From contig JAMPCJ010000003.1 of NCBI GenBank assembly GCA_023666275.1, forward strand, positions 186,001-250,000: a DNA stretch of 64,000 nt, read 5' to 3'. Below, piece after piece: positions 15,818-24,932 of this stretch; positions within the stretch are counted from its first letter, which is position 1, and every line of letters begins with the position of its first letter. The position numbers and the translations under genes were made by a program. The notes below the pieces were generated by a model. The model ran no database searches and had not been told where the DNA came from. It saw only the letters and a program-made list of their open reading frames with translations. This DNA comes from Treponema brennaborense. GTDB lineage: Bacteria; Spirochaetota; Spirochaetia; Treponematales; Treponemataceae.

Positions 15818-16039
15818 AATCAGTCTCCTATAAGAAACACTGAAAATACTATACCAAGGAATTTCCGAAAAAACAACGGAGGAATCTATCTGACGTCGAA
15901 AGTATCGATAACCGCGCCGATGTACAAGGGCACATCCGAGATTCTTTCCGCCGTATTCCCGCAAGGGAATGAAGCAATCCGCCGCTTCGTATCGTTTTGT
16001 GCAAGCTGCTGCGGATTGCTTTACCCTGTGCCCGCAGTC
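15818..16039. other. Non-coding stretch upstream of DUF1902-hicA
   Basis: It contains AT-rich promoter-like sequence just upstream of the DUF1902 start on the minus strand and a dispersed repeat relic, GGGAATGAAGCAATCCGCCG, with TGCGGATTGCTTTACC at about 15963-16025. No coding similarity was seen. Confidence 0.45.
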
Positions 16040-16190
16040 ATGACTTAAATCCCTGTTTGGCTGTTACTCATCTCCCGTGAGTAACACTACTCAGCTCTTG
16101 TGAGTAACATTACTCATCTCCCGTGAGTAATACTGCTCAGTATTCGTGAGTAACAGCTCTCGCGCCGAGCTGCCTGCGGGTAATTCCGCG
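16040..16190. repeat. Dispersed long repeat, copy B, containing 23-bp array
   Basis: It shares ATGACTTAAATCCCTGTTTG at one end and ACAGCTCTCGCGCCGAG.TGCCTGCGGGTAATTCCGCG at the other with copy A (15235-15328). It is about 57 bp longer than copy A because of the tandem units. Confidence 0.8.
16078..16146. repeat. Three tandem 23-bp palindromic units
   Basis: Units at 16078-16100, 16101-16123 and 16124-16146 each open with TGAGTAAYAYTRCTCA, itself an inverted repeat (TGAGTA / TACTCA or a near match), followed by seven variable bases. A partial fourth TGAGTAACA and a preceding TTACTCATCTCCCG extend the array. Confidence 0.9.
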
Positions 16191-16354
16191 TGCGTTCTGT
16201 CTGCGCTGGCCGCAGTCTGCGGCGCAGAAAATCCGCTTGTTTTTGAGTTTTTTCGTGCCGTGCGCAAAGTTTTCGCTCCTGCGTTCCGCTATCATATATA
16301 ATGCGGCGGCAATGTCCCTGCCGCTGCCGAAACCCCGTAAAAGGAACCGAAAAA

Positions 16355-16864
16355 ATGAAAAAACTGCTTTTTGTTTTGACAGCCTGTTTTGCTTGTATCG
16401 GCTGTGATTTGCCGAACATAGACACGAACACAGACGTGCACACGCATACGGACGCGAACAGCGGCAATGCGTTCCCTGCGGCGGTTCATAAATCTTCCGA
16501 TGAAGCGGTTGATTTTTACAAAACTTTGTTCGGAACTTGGAGGCAGATCCGCTATCGAATCGGTCTTAACGGCAGCAATGTTTTAACAAGTCCGGCAGAT
16601 TCTCTGCTTGTCCGCTTCGAAGATGGATATATCAAAGTCAATGACGCAATATATCCGTTTTCAGTGCGCGATGACATTTATATGGGCGATGAAATCGATA
16701 AAAATGACAGTGAATATGAAAAATTTTACGGCATTTATTATATTAAACTCAACGGCTACGATAGAAACTATTTTAAAATCAAAAGTTGGGGAGACGGCAC
16801 GCTCAGTTTAAGTTATTTTGACGATTATTTTATGAGGACTTTTGATGCCGAAGCGGAAAAATGA
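16355..16864 (+). CDS. Small lipoprotein of unknown function
   Basis: The ATG at 16355 starts a 169-residue protein with a lipoprotein signal, lipobox CIGC (Cys 17), then a low-complexity Thr/Asp/His linker (NIDTNTDVHTHTDANS). The mature domain includes FYKTLFGTWRQIRYRIGLNG, SLLVRFEDGYIKVNDAIYPF and YYIKLNGYD. This looks like a small beta-barrel of the kind seen in lipocalin-like or META-type proteins, but no family is recognised. An 18-residue longer in-frame start is rejected because it would hide the signal peptide. It marks the end of the accessory island. Confidence 0.7.
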   Translation: MKKLLFVLTACFACIGCDLPNIDTNTDVHTHTDANSGNAFPAAVHKSSDEAVDFYKTLFGTWRQIRYRIGLNGSNVLTSPADSLLVRFEDGYIKVNDAIYPFSVRDDIYMGDEIDKNDSEYEKFYGIYYIKLNGYDRNYFKIKSWGDGTLSLSYFDDYFMRTFDAEAEK

Positions 16865-17076
16865 GCGCCTGTTTCTTCATGCAAAATCGATTTCACAGCT
16901 TGTTGCAGACAAGATTTAACGTTATACTTATACAATATATATTGAAAAAAAATCCAAAAGCAGCCGTTGATTGTCGGAAAACGCGTTTTTCAGCTGCTGC
17001 TGCGCTGCAAAGCGTGCATAAACACAAACCCGCGGAAACCGATGTTTGTTCGGTGCCGCGTTTTAAGGAAGTACGT

Positions 17077-18123
17077 ATGACAGGAAAAAATATAGCGGTT
17101 ATCGGAGCCGGCGCCTGGGGAACCGGCATGGCGCAGTCATTGGCGCGCGGCGGACATGCCGTAACGATATGGGCAATGGAACAGGATGTCGTCGACGGAA
17201 TAAACGAGCGGCACGAAAATACCCGTTTTCTTCCGGGATACACGCTTTCCGATAATTTAAAAGCAACGACGGATTTGTATCAAGCCGCGTCGGAAAAAGA
17301 GTTTTTGATACTTGCCAGTCCGTCTTTGTATATCGCAAAAACCGCCGCGCAGCTGCTTGCCGTTCCTTCCGTTGCGGACGGTTCCGCATGCATTGCCGCG
17401 CTGGCAAAAGGTTTTATTCCCTCGGACGACGGACCGAAATTGATTCTCGAAACGCTGGAAAACGTACTGCCCGAATCGTACCGCAAGGCGCTTGTGTATA
17501 TTTCCGGTCCGAGCCACGCGGAAGAAGTTGCCGCCGGCAAACTTACCGGTCTTATTGCCGCAAGCGAAAATCCCAAAAATTCGATTCGCTTCCGCGAACT
17601 CATGCGCGTTCCCGGCTTGCAGGTATATTCGTCGCTTGATGTAATCGGCGTGCAGATCTGCGCGGCGGCAAAAAACGTCATTGCCGTTGTATACGGCTGC
17701 CTCGATGCCATAACGGAAACTTCGGATCTTTTCGGCGACAACACGGAGTCTTATTTGCTCGCCGCGGGATTGAATGAAATCCAGACGCTCGGCTTCGCCA
17801 TGGGCGCAACGCACGCGGAAACATTCACGTCCATTGCCGGCGTCGGCGATCTCGATGTTACCTGCCGCAGCAAATACGGCCGCAACCGCCGTTTCGGGCA
17901 TGACATTATAAAAAATAATATCCTCAGCCCGTACAAAAATTTGGACGATATTATCGCGCACATCGGCGACATAGGCTATCTTGCGGAAGGCGTTGTTGCC
18001 TGCAAATATGTTCATGAAATAACAGAACGCCTCAGTCTGAAACTGCCTATCAGCGACGGACTGTACCGCATATTGAACCGTGAAATAGAACCGATTGATT
18101 TTCTCAAGGAGATTTTGAACTGA
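17077..18123 (+). CDS. gpsA: Glycerol-3-phosphate dehydrogenase [NAD(P)+]
   Basis: This 348-residue enzyme makes sn-glycerol 3-phosphate from dihydroxyacetone phosphate for phospholipid synthesis. The Rossmann motif IGAGAWGTGMAQSLARGGH is at the N-terminus. Further family blocks are ISGPSHAEEVAAG, VIGVQICAAAKNVIAVVYG (with the catalytic lysine) and GVGDLDVTCRSKYGRNRRFG. AAGGAAG seven bases upstream sets ATG 17077; the frame is open further upstream, but that stretch lacks any family similarity. The 213 bp between the lipoprotein and this start contain an A8 run and no recognised gene. ffh follows after 4 nt. Confidence 0.95.
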   Translation: MTGKNIAVIGAGAWGTGMAQSLARGGHAVTIWAMEQDVVDGINERHENTRFLPGYTLSDNLKATTDLYQAASEKEFLILASPSLYIAKTAAQLLAVPSVADGSACIAALAKGFIPSDDGPKLILETLENVLPESYRKALVYISGPSHAEEVAAGKLTGLIAASENPKNSIRFRELMRVPGLQVYSSLDVIGVQICAAAKNVIAVVYGCLDAITETSDLFGDNTESYLLAAGLNEIQTLGFAMGATHAETFTSIAGVGDLDVTCRSKYGRNRRFGHDIIKNNILSPYKNLDDIIAHIGDIGYLAEGVVACKYVHEITERLSLKLPISDGLYRILNREIEPIDFLKEILN

Positions 18124-18127
18124 TTTT

Positions 18128-19459
18128 ATGCTTGAAAAAATAACAGATACGTTTTCCGGCATTTTCCGCAAATTGAGCGGAAAAAATGCCATTACCGAAA
18201 AAAATATCGAGGAAGCTGTCGAGCAGATAAAAATGGCGCTGCTTGAAGCGGATGTCAACTTGCGCGTTGTCCGCCGCTTTGTAAACAGCACGATAGAAGA
18301 AGCGAAAGGCGAAAAAGTATTAAAATCCGTCAATCCGGGGCAGCAGTTCACAAAAATTGTCTATGACAAAATCTGTGCCCTGCTCGGCGATACAAAAAAC
18401 GATTTGCACCTCAAAGGACCGGATACGCAGTCCGTCATATTGTTTTTGGGACTGCAAGGTTCCGGCAAGACGACATCTGCGGCAAAACTTGCGCTTCGGC
18501 TGTCGAAGCAGGGACGCAGACCGCTGCTTGCCGCCTGCGACTTGGTTCGTCCCGCCGCCGCGGAACAGCTGGCTGCGCTTGCGGAAAAAATCGGCGTGCC
18601 TTTGTATAAAGAAGATTCAAAAGATGCGGTAAAAACCGCAAAAAACGCGCTTGCATACGCAAAGAAAAACGGTCTTGACACACTGATTGTCGATACGGCG
18701 GGGCGTCTGCAAATAGACAGCGCAATGATGGAAGAAATCGAACGCATAAAAAAAGCGCTCAATCCGGACGAAATCCTTCTTGTTGCGGATTCCATGACCG
18801 GACAAAACGCCGCGGAAATAGCGAAAACATTCGATGAACAAATCGGCTTGACGGGCGTCATACTTACTAAATTCGATTCCGATGCCCGCGGCGGCGCGGC
18901 GCTTTCGCTGAAATCCGTAACCGGCAAACCGATTCTTTTTACCGGCACCGGCGAAAAGCTCGAAGATTTCGAAACATTCTATCCCGACCGCATTGCGAGC
19001 CGCATTCTCGGCATGGGCGATATCGTATCGCTTGTCGAAAAAGCGCAGGAAACAATCGACGCCGAAGAAGCCGAAAAACTGCAAAAAAAACTGGCGAACA
19101 ACGAATTCACCTTGCAGGATATGCTCGATCAGCTTCAGCGCGTAAAAAAAATGGGTTCCATGCAGTCGCTCATACAGATGATGCCGGGGCTTGCGGGGCA
19201 GATCGGCGAGCAGGACATGGATTTTTCCGCGATGAAAACGCAGGAAGCCATTATTTTATCGATGACGAAAAAAGAGCGCGCGAATCATTTGATTATCGGA
19301 CCGAGCCGCCGCAAGCGCATTGCAAAAGGTTCGGGCACATGCGTCGCAGAGGTGAACAGACTGATCAAACAGTTTGAAAAAACGCGTCTTGCCATGAAAA
19401 AACTTTCCAAAAACAAGGGAATGCAGGCAAAAATGATGAGCCGTCTTCAGGGCTTTTAG
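18128..19459 (+). CDS. ffh: Signal recognition particle GTPase Ffh
   Basis: The product is 443 residues with the N domain (MLEKITDTFSGIFRKLSGKN), then the G domain with GLQGSGKTTSAAKLAL (G1), DTAGRLQID (G3) and ILTKFDSDARGG (G4). The M domain ends in the RNA-binding helix stretch around PSRRKRIAKGSGT and the Met-rich tail. It binds 4.5S RNA and signal peptides of nascent membrane proteins and delivers them to FtsY. It lies 4 bp downstream of gpsA, so the two are probably co-transcribed. It is convergent with nadE. Confidence 0.97.
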   Translation: MLEKITDTFSGIFRKLSGKNAITEKNIEEAVEQIKMALLEADVNLRVVRRFVNSTIEEAKGEKVLKSVNPGQQFTKIVYDKICALLGDTKNDLHLKGPDTQSVILFLGLQGSGKTTSAAKLALRLSKQGRRPLLAACDLVRPAAAEQLAALAEKIGVPLYKEDSKDAVKTAKNALAYAKKNGLDTLIVDTAGRLQIDSAMMEEIERIKKALNPDEILLVADSMTGQNAAEIAKTFDEQIGLTGVILTKFDSDARGGAALSLKSVTGKPILFTGTGEKLEDFETFYPDRIASRILGMGDIVSLVEKAQETIDAEEAEKLQKKLANNEFTLQDMLDQLQRVKKMGSMQSLIQMMPGLAGQIGEQDMDFSAMKTQEAIILSMTKKERANHLIIGPSRRKRIAKGSGTCVAEVNRLIKQFEKTRLAMKKLSKNKGMQAKMMSRLQGF

Positions 19460-19564
19460 TTTACGCATTCACGCCGCGCAAAGCGGTTTGCAAAAAAATT
19501 CGGAGCGGCGCAAAACAATGTGCCGTCCGTCTTTTAAAGCGAAATACGCGGCATTGCAAATCCG

Positions 19565-21535
19565 CTACTGCGTATCCGCAAGGTTTTTCAGCCATGCGGA
19601 TACGGAAGCGTCGCTCGGCATGCGCCAGTCGCCGCGCGGCGACAGGCTTACCGTACCGACTTTTGCACCGTCGGGCATGCAGGAACGTTTGAATTGCTGC
19701 GAAAAAAAGCGGCGGTAAAATACCGCAAGCCATTCTTTTATAATTGCCGCCGTATAGGTGTTTTCGGAATGAGTGCCGAGGAACGCCTGTTCCGCCAAAA
19801 ACAAAACTTTTTCCGGCGAAAATCCCCAGCGCACCGTGTAATATAGAAAAAAATCATGCAATTCATAGGGACCTACCAGCGATTCCGTTTTCTGCGAAAT
19901 CGTGCCGTGTTCCGGCGGCAGCAGTTCGGGACTTACCGGCGTTGCAAGAATATCCCGCAGCACATCGGCAAGCACGCGGCCGTCATCCGTGCCTGCGGCG
20001 GCAGCTTCTTCGGCAAACCATTCCACAAGATAGCGCACCAGCGTTTTGGGAATAGATGAATTGACGCCGTACATGGACATGTGATCCCCGTTGTATGTTG
20101 CCCAGCCGAGCGCAAGTTCGGATAAATCTCCGGTGCCGACGACCAAGGCGCCGCACTGATTCGCCAAATCCATCAGTATCTGCGTGCGCTCCCGCGCCTG
20201 GCTGTTTTCGTAGGCGGCATCATGAACCGATTCATCATGGCCGATATCGGCAAAATGCTGCCGTACCGCCGTTTGAATCGGAATTTCCCGCAGTGCCGCA
20301 CCGAGTTTTTCCGCAAGCAGGCACGCGTTGCGGTACGTTCTGTCCGTAGTTCCGAAACAGGGCATTGTTGCCGCAATAATATTTTGCGTCGGCAGCCCCA
20401 TGATTTTGAACGCCTGCGCCGCAGCAAGAAGCGCCAGTGTTGAATCAAGTCCGCCTGACAAGCCGATAACAACGCTTTTTGCGCCGATGTGGCTGAGCCG
20501 CTCCGCAAGTCCGCGGCTTTGCATGGCGGTGATTTCACGGCAGCGGTTTTTCCGGCAGGAAATATCCGACGGCACAAACGGATGCGGATCGATAAAACGG
20601 CGCAGCGTGCCGCAGCGCTCGGAACTGCTGTTTTCGGGAAAATCAATGACAATGCGCCGGTATTCGATATTTTTTTCCGACGCGAACGGCGTCAGTCTGC
20701 GGCGTTCTTGTATCAGCCGTTCCGTGTCGATTTCGCTGATGATATATCCGTCGCCGTAAGGGGCGGATTCCGATAAAATCGTGCCGTTTTCCGCGATTAT
20801 ATTGTGTGCCGCGAACACAAGATCCGTTGTCGATTCTCCTTTTCCGGTGTCTGCGTATAAATATGCGCAGCATAATTTGCCGGACTGCGCTGCCGTGAGC
20901 AGTTTTCTGTATTCTTTTTTTCCCGCTGTTTCGTTGCTTGCGGAAAGATTGAAAATTATAATCGCACCGGCAAGCGCATGATGTACCGACGGAGAGAGCG
21001 GCGCCCATAAATCTTCGCATATTTCCAAAGCAAGCGAAATGTCGGGATTGCGCCGATCCGTTATGAGCACATTTGTTCCGAACGGCACCGCGGGAAACCG
21101 GTCGGAAATCCAAAGCGTTTCGGCGCGGCAGGATGCAGCCGGCGAAAAGTGTCGGGCTTCGTAAAATTCGCCGTAGTTCGGAATATGTGTTTTCGGAACG
21201 AGCGCCAAAATCTGTCCATTGTATATGACCGCCGCGCAGTTGTACACGGAATTGCCGTAGGCGGCAGGCAGTCCGACCGCAAAAACAAGCGGCAGCCGCG
21301 CGGTTCGGTTTGCGATAGATACAAGTGCGTTCATTGTGGCGCGCAAAAGTGTCTGCTGCAAAAATAAATCGCCGCATGTGTAGCCGGTTATGCATAATTC
21401 GGGGAACACTGCTATCGAAACACCGTCATCTGCCGCTTTTTCTGCGTATTTTACGATGATGTCCGCATTGTACGCGCAGTCCGCCAAGCGTATTTCTGGG
21501 CTGACGCACGCAGCGCGGATAAAACCATATTTCAT
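19565..21535 (-). CDS. nadE: Glutamine-dependent NAD(+) synthetase
   Basis: This two-domain 656-residue enzyme converts deamido-NAD to NAD with glutamine as the nitrogen donor. The N-terminal nitrilase-type glutaminase shows its triad: Glu in VFPELCITGYTCGD, Lys in LVPKTHIPNYGEF and Cys in LEICEDLWAP. The C-terminal synthetase shows the P-loop SGGLDSTLALLAAAQAF and GTGDLSELALGWATYNGDHM. Length and order fit the bacterial long form. The gene is preceded by a leader with two hairpins (see 21607-21690). No partner NAD-synthesis gene is adjacent. Confidence 0.95.
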   Translation of the reverse strand: MKYGFIRAACVSPEIRLADCAYNADIIVKYAEKAADDGVSIAVFPELCITGYTCGDLFLQQTLLRATMNALVSIANRTARLPLVFAVGLPAAYGNSVYNCAAVIYNGQILALVPKTHIPNYGEFYEARHFSPAASCRAETLWISDRFPAVPFGTNVLITDRRNPDISLALEICEDLWAPLSPSVHHALAGAIIIFNLSASNETAGKKEYRKLLTAAQSGKLCCAYLYADTGKGESTTDLVFAAHNIIAENGTILSESAPYGDGYIISEIDTERLIQERRRLTPFASEKNIEYRRIVIDFPENSSSERCGTLRRFIDPHPFVPSDISCRKNRCREITAMQSRGLAERLSHIGAKSVVIGLSGGLDSTLALLAAAQAFKIMGLPTQNIIAATMPCFGTTDRTYRNACLLAEKLGAALREIPIQTAVRQHFADIGHDESVHDAAYENSQARERTQILMDLANQCGALVVGTGDLSELALGWATYNGDHMSMYGVNSSIPKTLVRYLVEWFAEEAAAAGTDDGRVLADVLRDILATPVSPELLPPEHGTISQKTESLVGPYELHDFFLYYTVRWGFSPEKVLFLAEQAFLGTHSENTYTAAIIKEWLAVFYRRFFSQQFKRSCMPDGAKVGTVSLSPRGDWRMPSDASVSAWLKNLADTQ

Positions 21536-21606
21536 GCGGAAAGTATAGCGTCAATTCGATTCCCGTGCAATCCGCGCAGAGCAGCGGCACACTGCTTCGA
21601 TTTTCC

Positions 21607-21690
21607 GAAAAATAAAGCAGGCGGAGAAACTCTCTCCATGTTTTCCGCCTGCCGGATACTAATCCGCTTGTGCCGGCGGATTTTCTCCTG
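21607..21690 (-). promoter_or_regulatory. Candidate attenuator in nadE leader
   Basis: On the minus strand two stem-loops precede nadE: arms at 21676-21682/21661-21667, then 21644-21652/21617-21625 (GGCAGGCGGA...TCCGCCTGC). The second is followed by TTTATTTTT. Arm 1 (ATCCGCC) could instead pair with arm 3 (GGCGGA), which would break the terminator. No minus-strand gene lies close upstream that would need terminating. Confidence 0.4.
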
Positions 21691-22071
21691 TATTTGTTTG
21701 CAGGCCGAAGACCATTGAAAAACACGATAAAACAAAAACATGCAAACTTCAGGCATGAATGCCGAAACTGTATCATTGCCGTAAATACGGATAAATCACT
21801 ATTAAGTATGATTTTTATCATACAAAAGTATGAATGTTGAAAAGCGGATAAATTCCGAAAATTGCGCACAGCAGCGGACTGCTTCGGCTGAAGCCTCGCA
21901 AAGACACGCCGCGCCTTTAATTCGCCGCAATGCCGGCTGTCGCTGCCGCTGTGCTGTACAAGACGCAGCCGATAATTGCAGGAAGCGCAGCTTTTTGATA
22001 CTATGATGTAATTCCGCTGCATTCCGCCGAATGTTTTCCTGCGGAATATGCTGTTTTGAGGAGTTAATACA
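21691..22071. other. Intergenic region between nadE and argS
   Basis: It holds GTATGAT-TTTT-ATCATAC (21806-21823) with a further GTATGA half-site at 21828, operator-like but unassigned. A probable argS promoter element, TATGAT, lies near 22004, with GAGGAG before the argS ATG. No coding similarity was recognised. Confidence 0.4.
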
Positions 22072-23910
22072 ATGGATGTTCGAGCAAAATGCAGGGAATT
22101 AACCGCTGCCGTACTCAATCGATTTATGAAAGAAAAAATGCCGGAGCAGGCGGAAATTTCTCCCGATGATATATTGCTGGAAACGCCGCCGAATCCCGAA
22201 TTGGGCGATATCGGCATTCCGTTGTTTCAGTTCGCAAAAACATTCAAAACCGCGCCTGCCGCAATCGCGCAGGAAACATGCCGCCGCATTTCCGCAGAAG
22301 CAGAGGCGGAAAAAATCGGCGCATTTTCCGCTGCGGGACCGTATCTCAATGTCCGTTTGAATAAGGCGGCCGTAACCGCGGAAGTCTTGAAAAAAATAAC
22401 GGAACAGAAAGATTCTTTCGGTTCCGTAAATGATTCGCGCGGTGCGCCGCTTGACGGAAAACGCGTCATGCTCGAATTTTCGAGTCCGAATACCAATAAG
22501 CCGCTGCATCTCGGACACCTGCGCAATGATGCGCTCGGCGAAAGCGTCAGCCGTATTCTGAAAGCCGCCGGTGCGCAGGTATTCAAAGTGAATATCATCA
22601 ATAACCGCGGCGTGCACATTTGCAAATCAATGCTTGCGTATATAAAAAATCACAGCGGACATCCGGAATACATTCTTGAAAACGGGATTTCCGCGGATTT
22701 CGAATTTACCGTAGGCGATACGCCGGAATCGCTCGGCATAAAAAGCGATCGTTTTGTCGGCGACTGCTATGTCGAGTTTGATAAAATGAACAAAGAAAAT
22801 CCGCAGTACGAAAAAATCGCGCAGTCGCTGCTTTTGGAATGGGAAAAAGAAAATCCGGAAATCAGAAAACTTTGGCTGCAAATGAACGAATGGGCGGTAA
22901 GCGGAATAACGCAGACATACAAACGCACCGGAGTTTCTTTTGACAAATTGTATTACGAAAGCGAAACGTATCTTGCCGGCAAAGCCGAAATACTCAAAGG
23001 ACTGGAAACAGGCGCGTTTTATCGGGAAACAGACGGTTCGGTGTGGGTCGATCTTTCCGACATAAAACTCGACAAAAAAGTGCTGCTTCGCAGCGACGGT
23101 ACTGCGCTCTACATAACGCAGGATATCGGCACCGCCATTGCGCGGCACAACGACTGGCAGTTCAACCAATTGGTATACGTCGTCGGTTCGGAACAGCAGT
23201 ACCATTTCAAAGTGCTGTTTTATGTGCTGCAAAAACTCGGCTACGGCTGGGCGGATCAGCTGCGTCATTTATCTTACGGAATGGTAAATCTTCCGGAAGG
23301 GCGCATGAAAAGCCGCGAAGGGACTGTTGTCGATGCGGATGATCTTATCGATTCGCTGCGGAGCGGCGCGCTTGAAGAAATTGCCGCAAAAGGCAGAGAA
23401 GAGGCTGTCGGCGATCCCGAAACAGTGGCGGAAAAAGTTGCGCTCGGAGCGCTGCACTATTATCTTCTGCAAATAACGCCGACAAAAGACATGCTGTTTA
23501 ATCCGAAAGAATCGCTTTCCTTTAACGGCAACACGGGACCGTATTTGCAGTATATGGGCGCGCGGATTTCTTCTGTTCTGCGCAAAGCGGAACATTCCGG
23601 CGTTTTGCCCGCCGATTCGGAACAAGCCGCGCAGCAGCTGACGGAAAATGCGGAATGGGAACTCGTTAAAATACTGGACGAATATCCCGCTGTTTTGGAA
23701 AAAGCGGCACAAACGCTCGATCCGTCCGTCGTTGCGTCGTATTTATATGATTTGTCCAAATCATTCAGCAGATTTTATCATGACTGTCCGATTCTTGCCG
23801 CCGAAAAATCGGGAGTTGCCGAAGCGAGGCTGCTGCTCGCTCAATGCGTGCTGCAAGTTTTGAAAAACGCCATGCACTTGATTCTCGTGCCGTTTCTCGA
23901 ATCGATGTAG
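22072..23910 (+). CDS. argS: Arginyl-tRNA synthetase
   Basis: The product is 612 residues. The N-terminal tRNA-binding domain reads [17 protein letters not shown]. The class I HIGH motif is HLGHLRND within [17 protein letters not shown]. The KMSKS-equivalent is MKSREGTVV, a common ArgRS deviation. The C-terminal anticodon-binding domain ends in [17 protein letters not shown], close to the usual LGxxxxxxM ending. GAGGAG lies nine bases before the ATG. It charges tRNA-Arg in the cytoplasm. It appears complete and is transcribed alone; pgeF is convergent. Confidence 0.97.
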   Translation: MDVRAKCRELTAAVLNRFMKEKMPEQAEISPDDILLETPPNPELGDIGIPLFQFAKTFKTAPAAIAQETCRRISAEAEAEKIGAFSAAGPYLNVRLNKAAVTAEVLKKITEQKDSFGSVNDSRGAPLDGKRVMLEFSSPNTNKPLHLGHLRNDALGESVSRILKAAGAQVFKVNIINNRGVHICKSMLAYIKNHSGHPEYILENGISADFEFTVGDTPESLGIKSDRFVGDCYVEFDKMNKENPQYEKIAQSLLLEWEKENPEIRKLWLQMNEWAVSGITQTYKRTGVSFDKLYYESETYLAGKAEILKGLETGAFYRETDGSVWVDLSDIKLDKKVLLRSDGTALYITQDIGTAIARHNDWQFNQLVYVVGSEQQYHFKVLFYVLQKLGYGWADQLRHLSYGMVNLPEGRMKSREGTVVDADDLIDSLRSGALEEIAAKGREEAVGDPETVAEKVALGALHYYLLQITPTKDMLFNPKESLSFNGNTGPYLQYMGARISSVLRKAEHSGVLPADSEQAAQQLTENAEWELVKILDEYPAVLEKAAQTLDPSVVASYLYDLSKSFSRFYHDCPILAAEKSGVAEARLLLAQCVLQVLKNAMHLILVPFLESM

Positions 23911-23975
23911 CGAAACTCCGCGCAGGAACGGGAACGCCGCCGGATTAAAAAATACGGCTGTGCCTGCAAATTGCT

Positions 23976-24932
23976 TCAGAATCGGCAGTATGCCGCCATC
24001 GGCGTAAAGCAGGGAACGCCGGCCGTTTTGCTTTCGGCTGCGGCGGCGGATGCGTCGCGGTTTTTGTCTGCCGCTTTCTCCGCGGTTTCTCTGCGGAAAC
24101 TGCCGAATACCGAAGAACAGCACGTGCAGTCCGTGCAGCACAGAATGTTTTCCGACAGCACGCCGTTCCGCGTCAAATCGGCAATATTCGCGGCGGCAAG
24201 CGAAAGCCGGAACGGGAAACCGCCTGCATTCCGTTCGCAGACCGAAATGCAGGCCGGAGTAAATTGTCTGCCGAAATATTCCGCCCGTGCGGCGTCTACG
24301 GTATAGCAGCATGATTGTATATGCGGACCGAGCACGACAAGCGTGTTTTCCGGCCGCGTGCCGAATTCCCGCGCCGCTTGTTTCAATGCCTGCACTGCGA
24401 TACCCGTTCCTTTCCAGCCGGAATGGACAACGCCGAAAACGCCCGTTTCCGGGTCGAATAAATAAACGGGCATGCAGTCCGCGGCGGTAATAACCGGAAC
24501 AATGCGTCGGCTGCGCGTAATAATGCCGTCGCATTTCATATTGCGTGTGTCGGCGGGAGAATCCGCGCGGATAACGGTGCGTGAATGAATCAATTCGACT
24601 TGCGCAGCGCGCTCCGACAATCCTGCCGACAAAAAATATGAAGTGCGGTTGTCATTTCGTTCATTCCAGCGGAAGCGCATGGAACCGGCAGCTTTCGTCG
24701 TGATAAAACAATGCGGCGTGCAAATATGTTCCGATGACTGCACGCTGCTTTCTGCGGAAGAATCCGCCGCATCGGCAGAATACGGAGTGCCGCGGCGGTA
24801 AAACGGAATGCATATCGTATCGGGTACTTGCGGCAGCCGCAGATGATTCCAGGAAGGCGGCGGCGCAAGAACGGACGCGAATGTTATCCGAGATGCATTG
24901 TCTGAATGCGCATTTTTTTCGTGATATGTCAT
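23976..24932 (-). CDS. pgeF: Laccase-domain purine nucleoside phosphorylase-like protein (PgeF/YfiH)
   Basis: The product is 318 residues with the multicopper-oxidase-like YfiH/PgeF fold. The metal site residues are visible in VELIHSRTV, VITAADCMPVYLFD (DC) and VVHSGWKGT (H). A later CC pair, GPHIQSCCYTVD, and DCTCC complete the family pattern. Members are now known to act on purine nucleosides and have been linked to peptidoglycan-edit phenotypes. The N-terminal ~90 residues are unusually long and low-complexity (ADAADSSAESSVQSSEHICT). The ATG overlaps the stop of the DUF5312-like gene (ATGA). Confidence 0.82.
   Translation of the reverse strand: MTYHEKNAHSDNASRITFASVLAPPPSWNHLRLPQVPDTICIPFYRRGTPYSADAADSSAESSVQSSEHICTPHCFITTKAAGSMRFRWNERNDNRTSYFLSAGLSERAAQVELIHSRTVIRADSPADTRNMKCDGIITRSRRIVPVITAADCMPVYLFDPETGVFGVVHSGWKGTGIAVQALKQAAREFGTRPENTLVVLGPHIQSCCYTVDAARAEYFGRQFTPACISVCERNAGGFPFRLSLAAANIADLTRNGVLSENILCCTDCTCCSSVFGSFRRETAEKAADKNRDASAAAAESKTAGVPCFTPMAAYCRF

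Noticed and set aside
16078-16146. CRISPR array
   Set aside because: Units are only 23 bp, directly adjoining and palindromic throughout, with no unique spacers; no cas genes in the window.
5394-16190. Insertion sequence or prophage as the cause of the island
   Set aside because: No transposase, integrase or phage structural gene was found; only small repeats and cassettes are present.
16861-17076. 72-residue N-terminal extension of GpsA
   Set aside because: AAGGAAG marks ATG 17077 and the family begins with the Rossmann strand.
17257-18351. 364-codon open frame antisense to gpsA and ffh
   Set aside because: It spans two core genes and has no homology signal.
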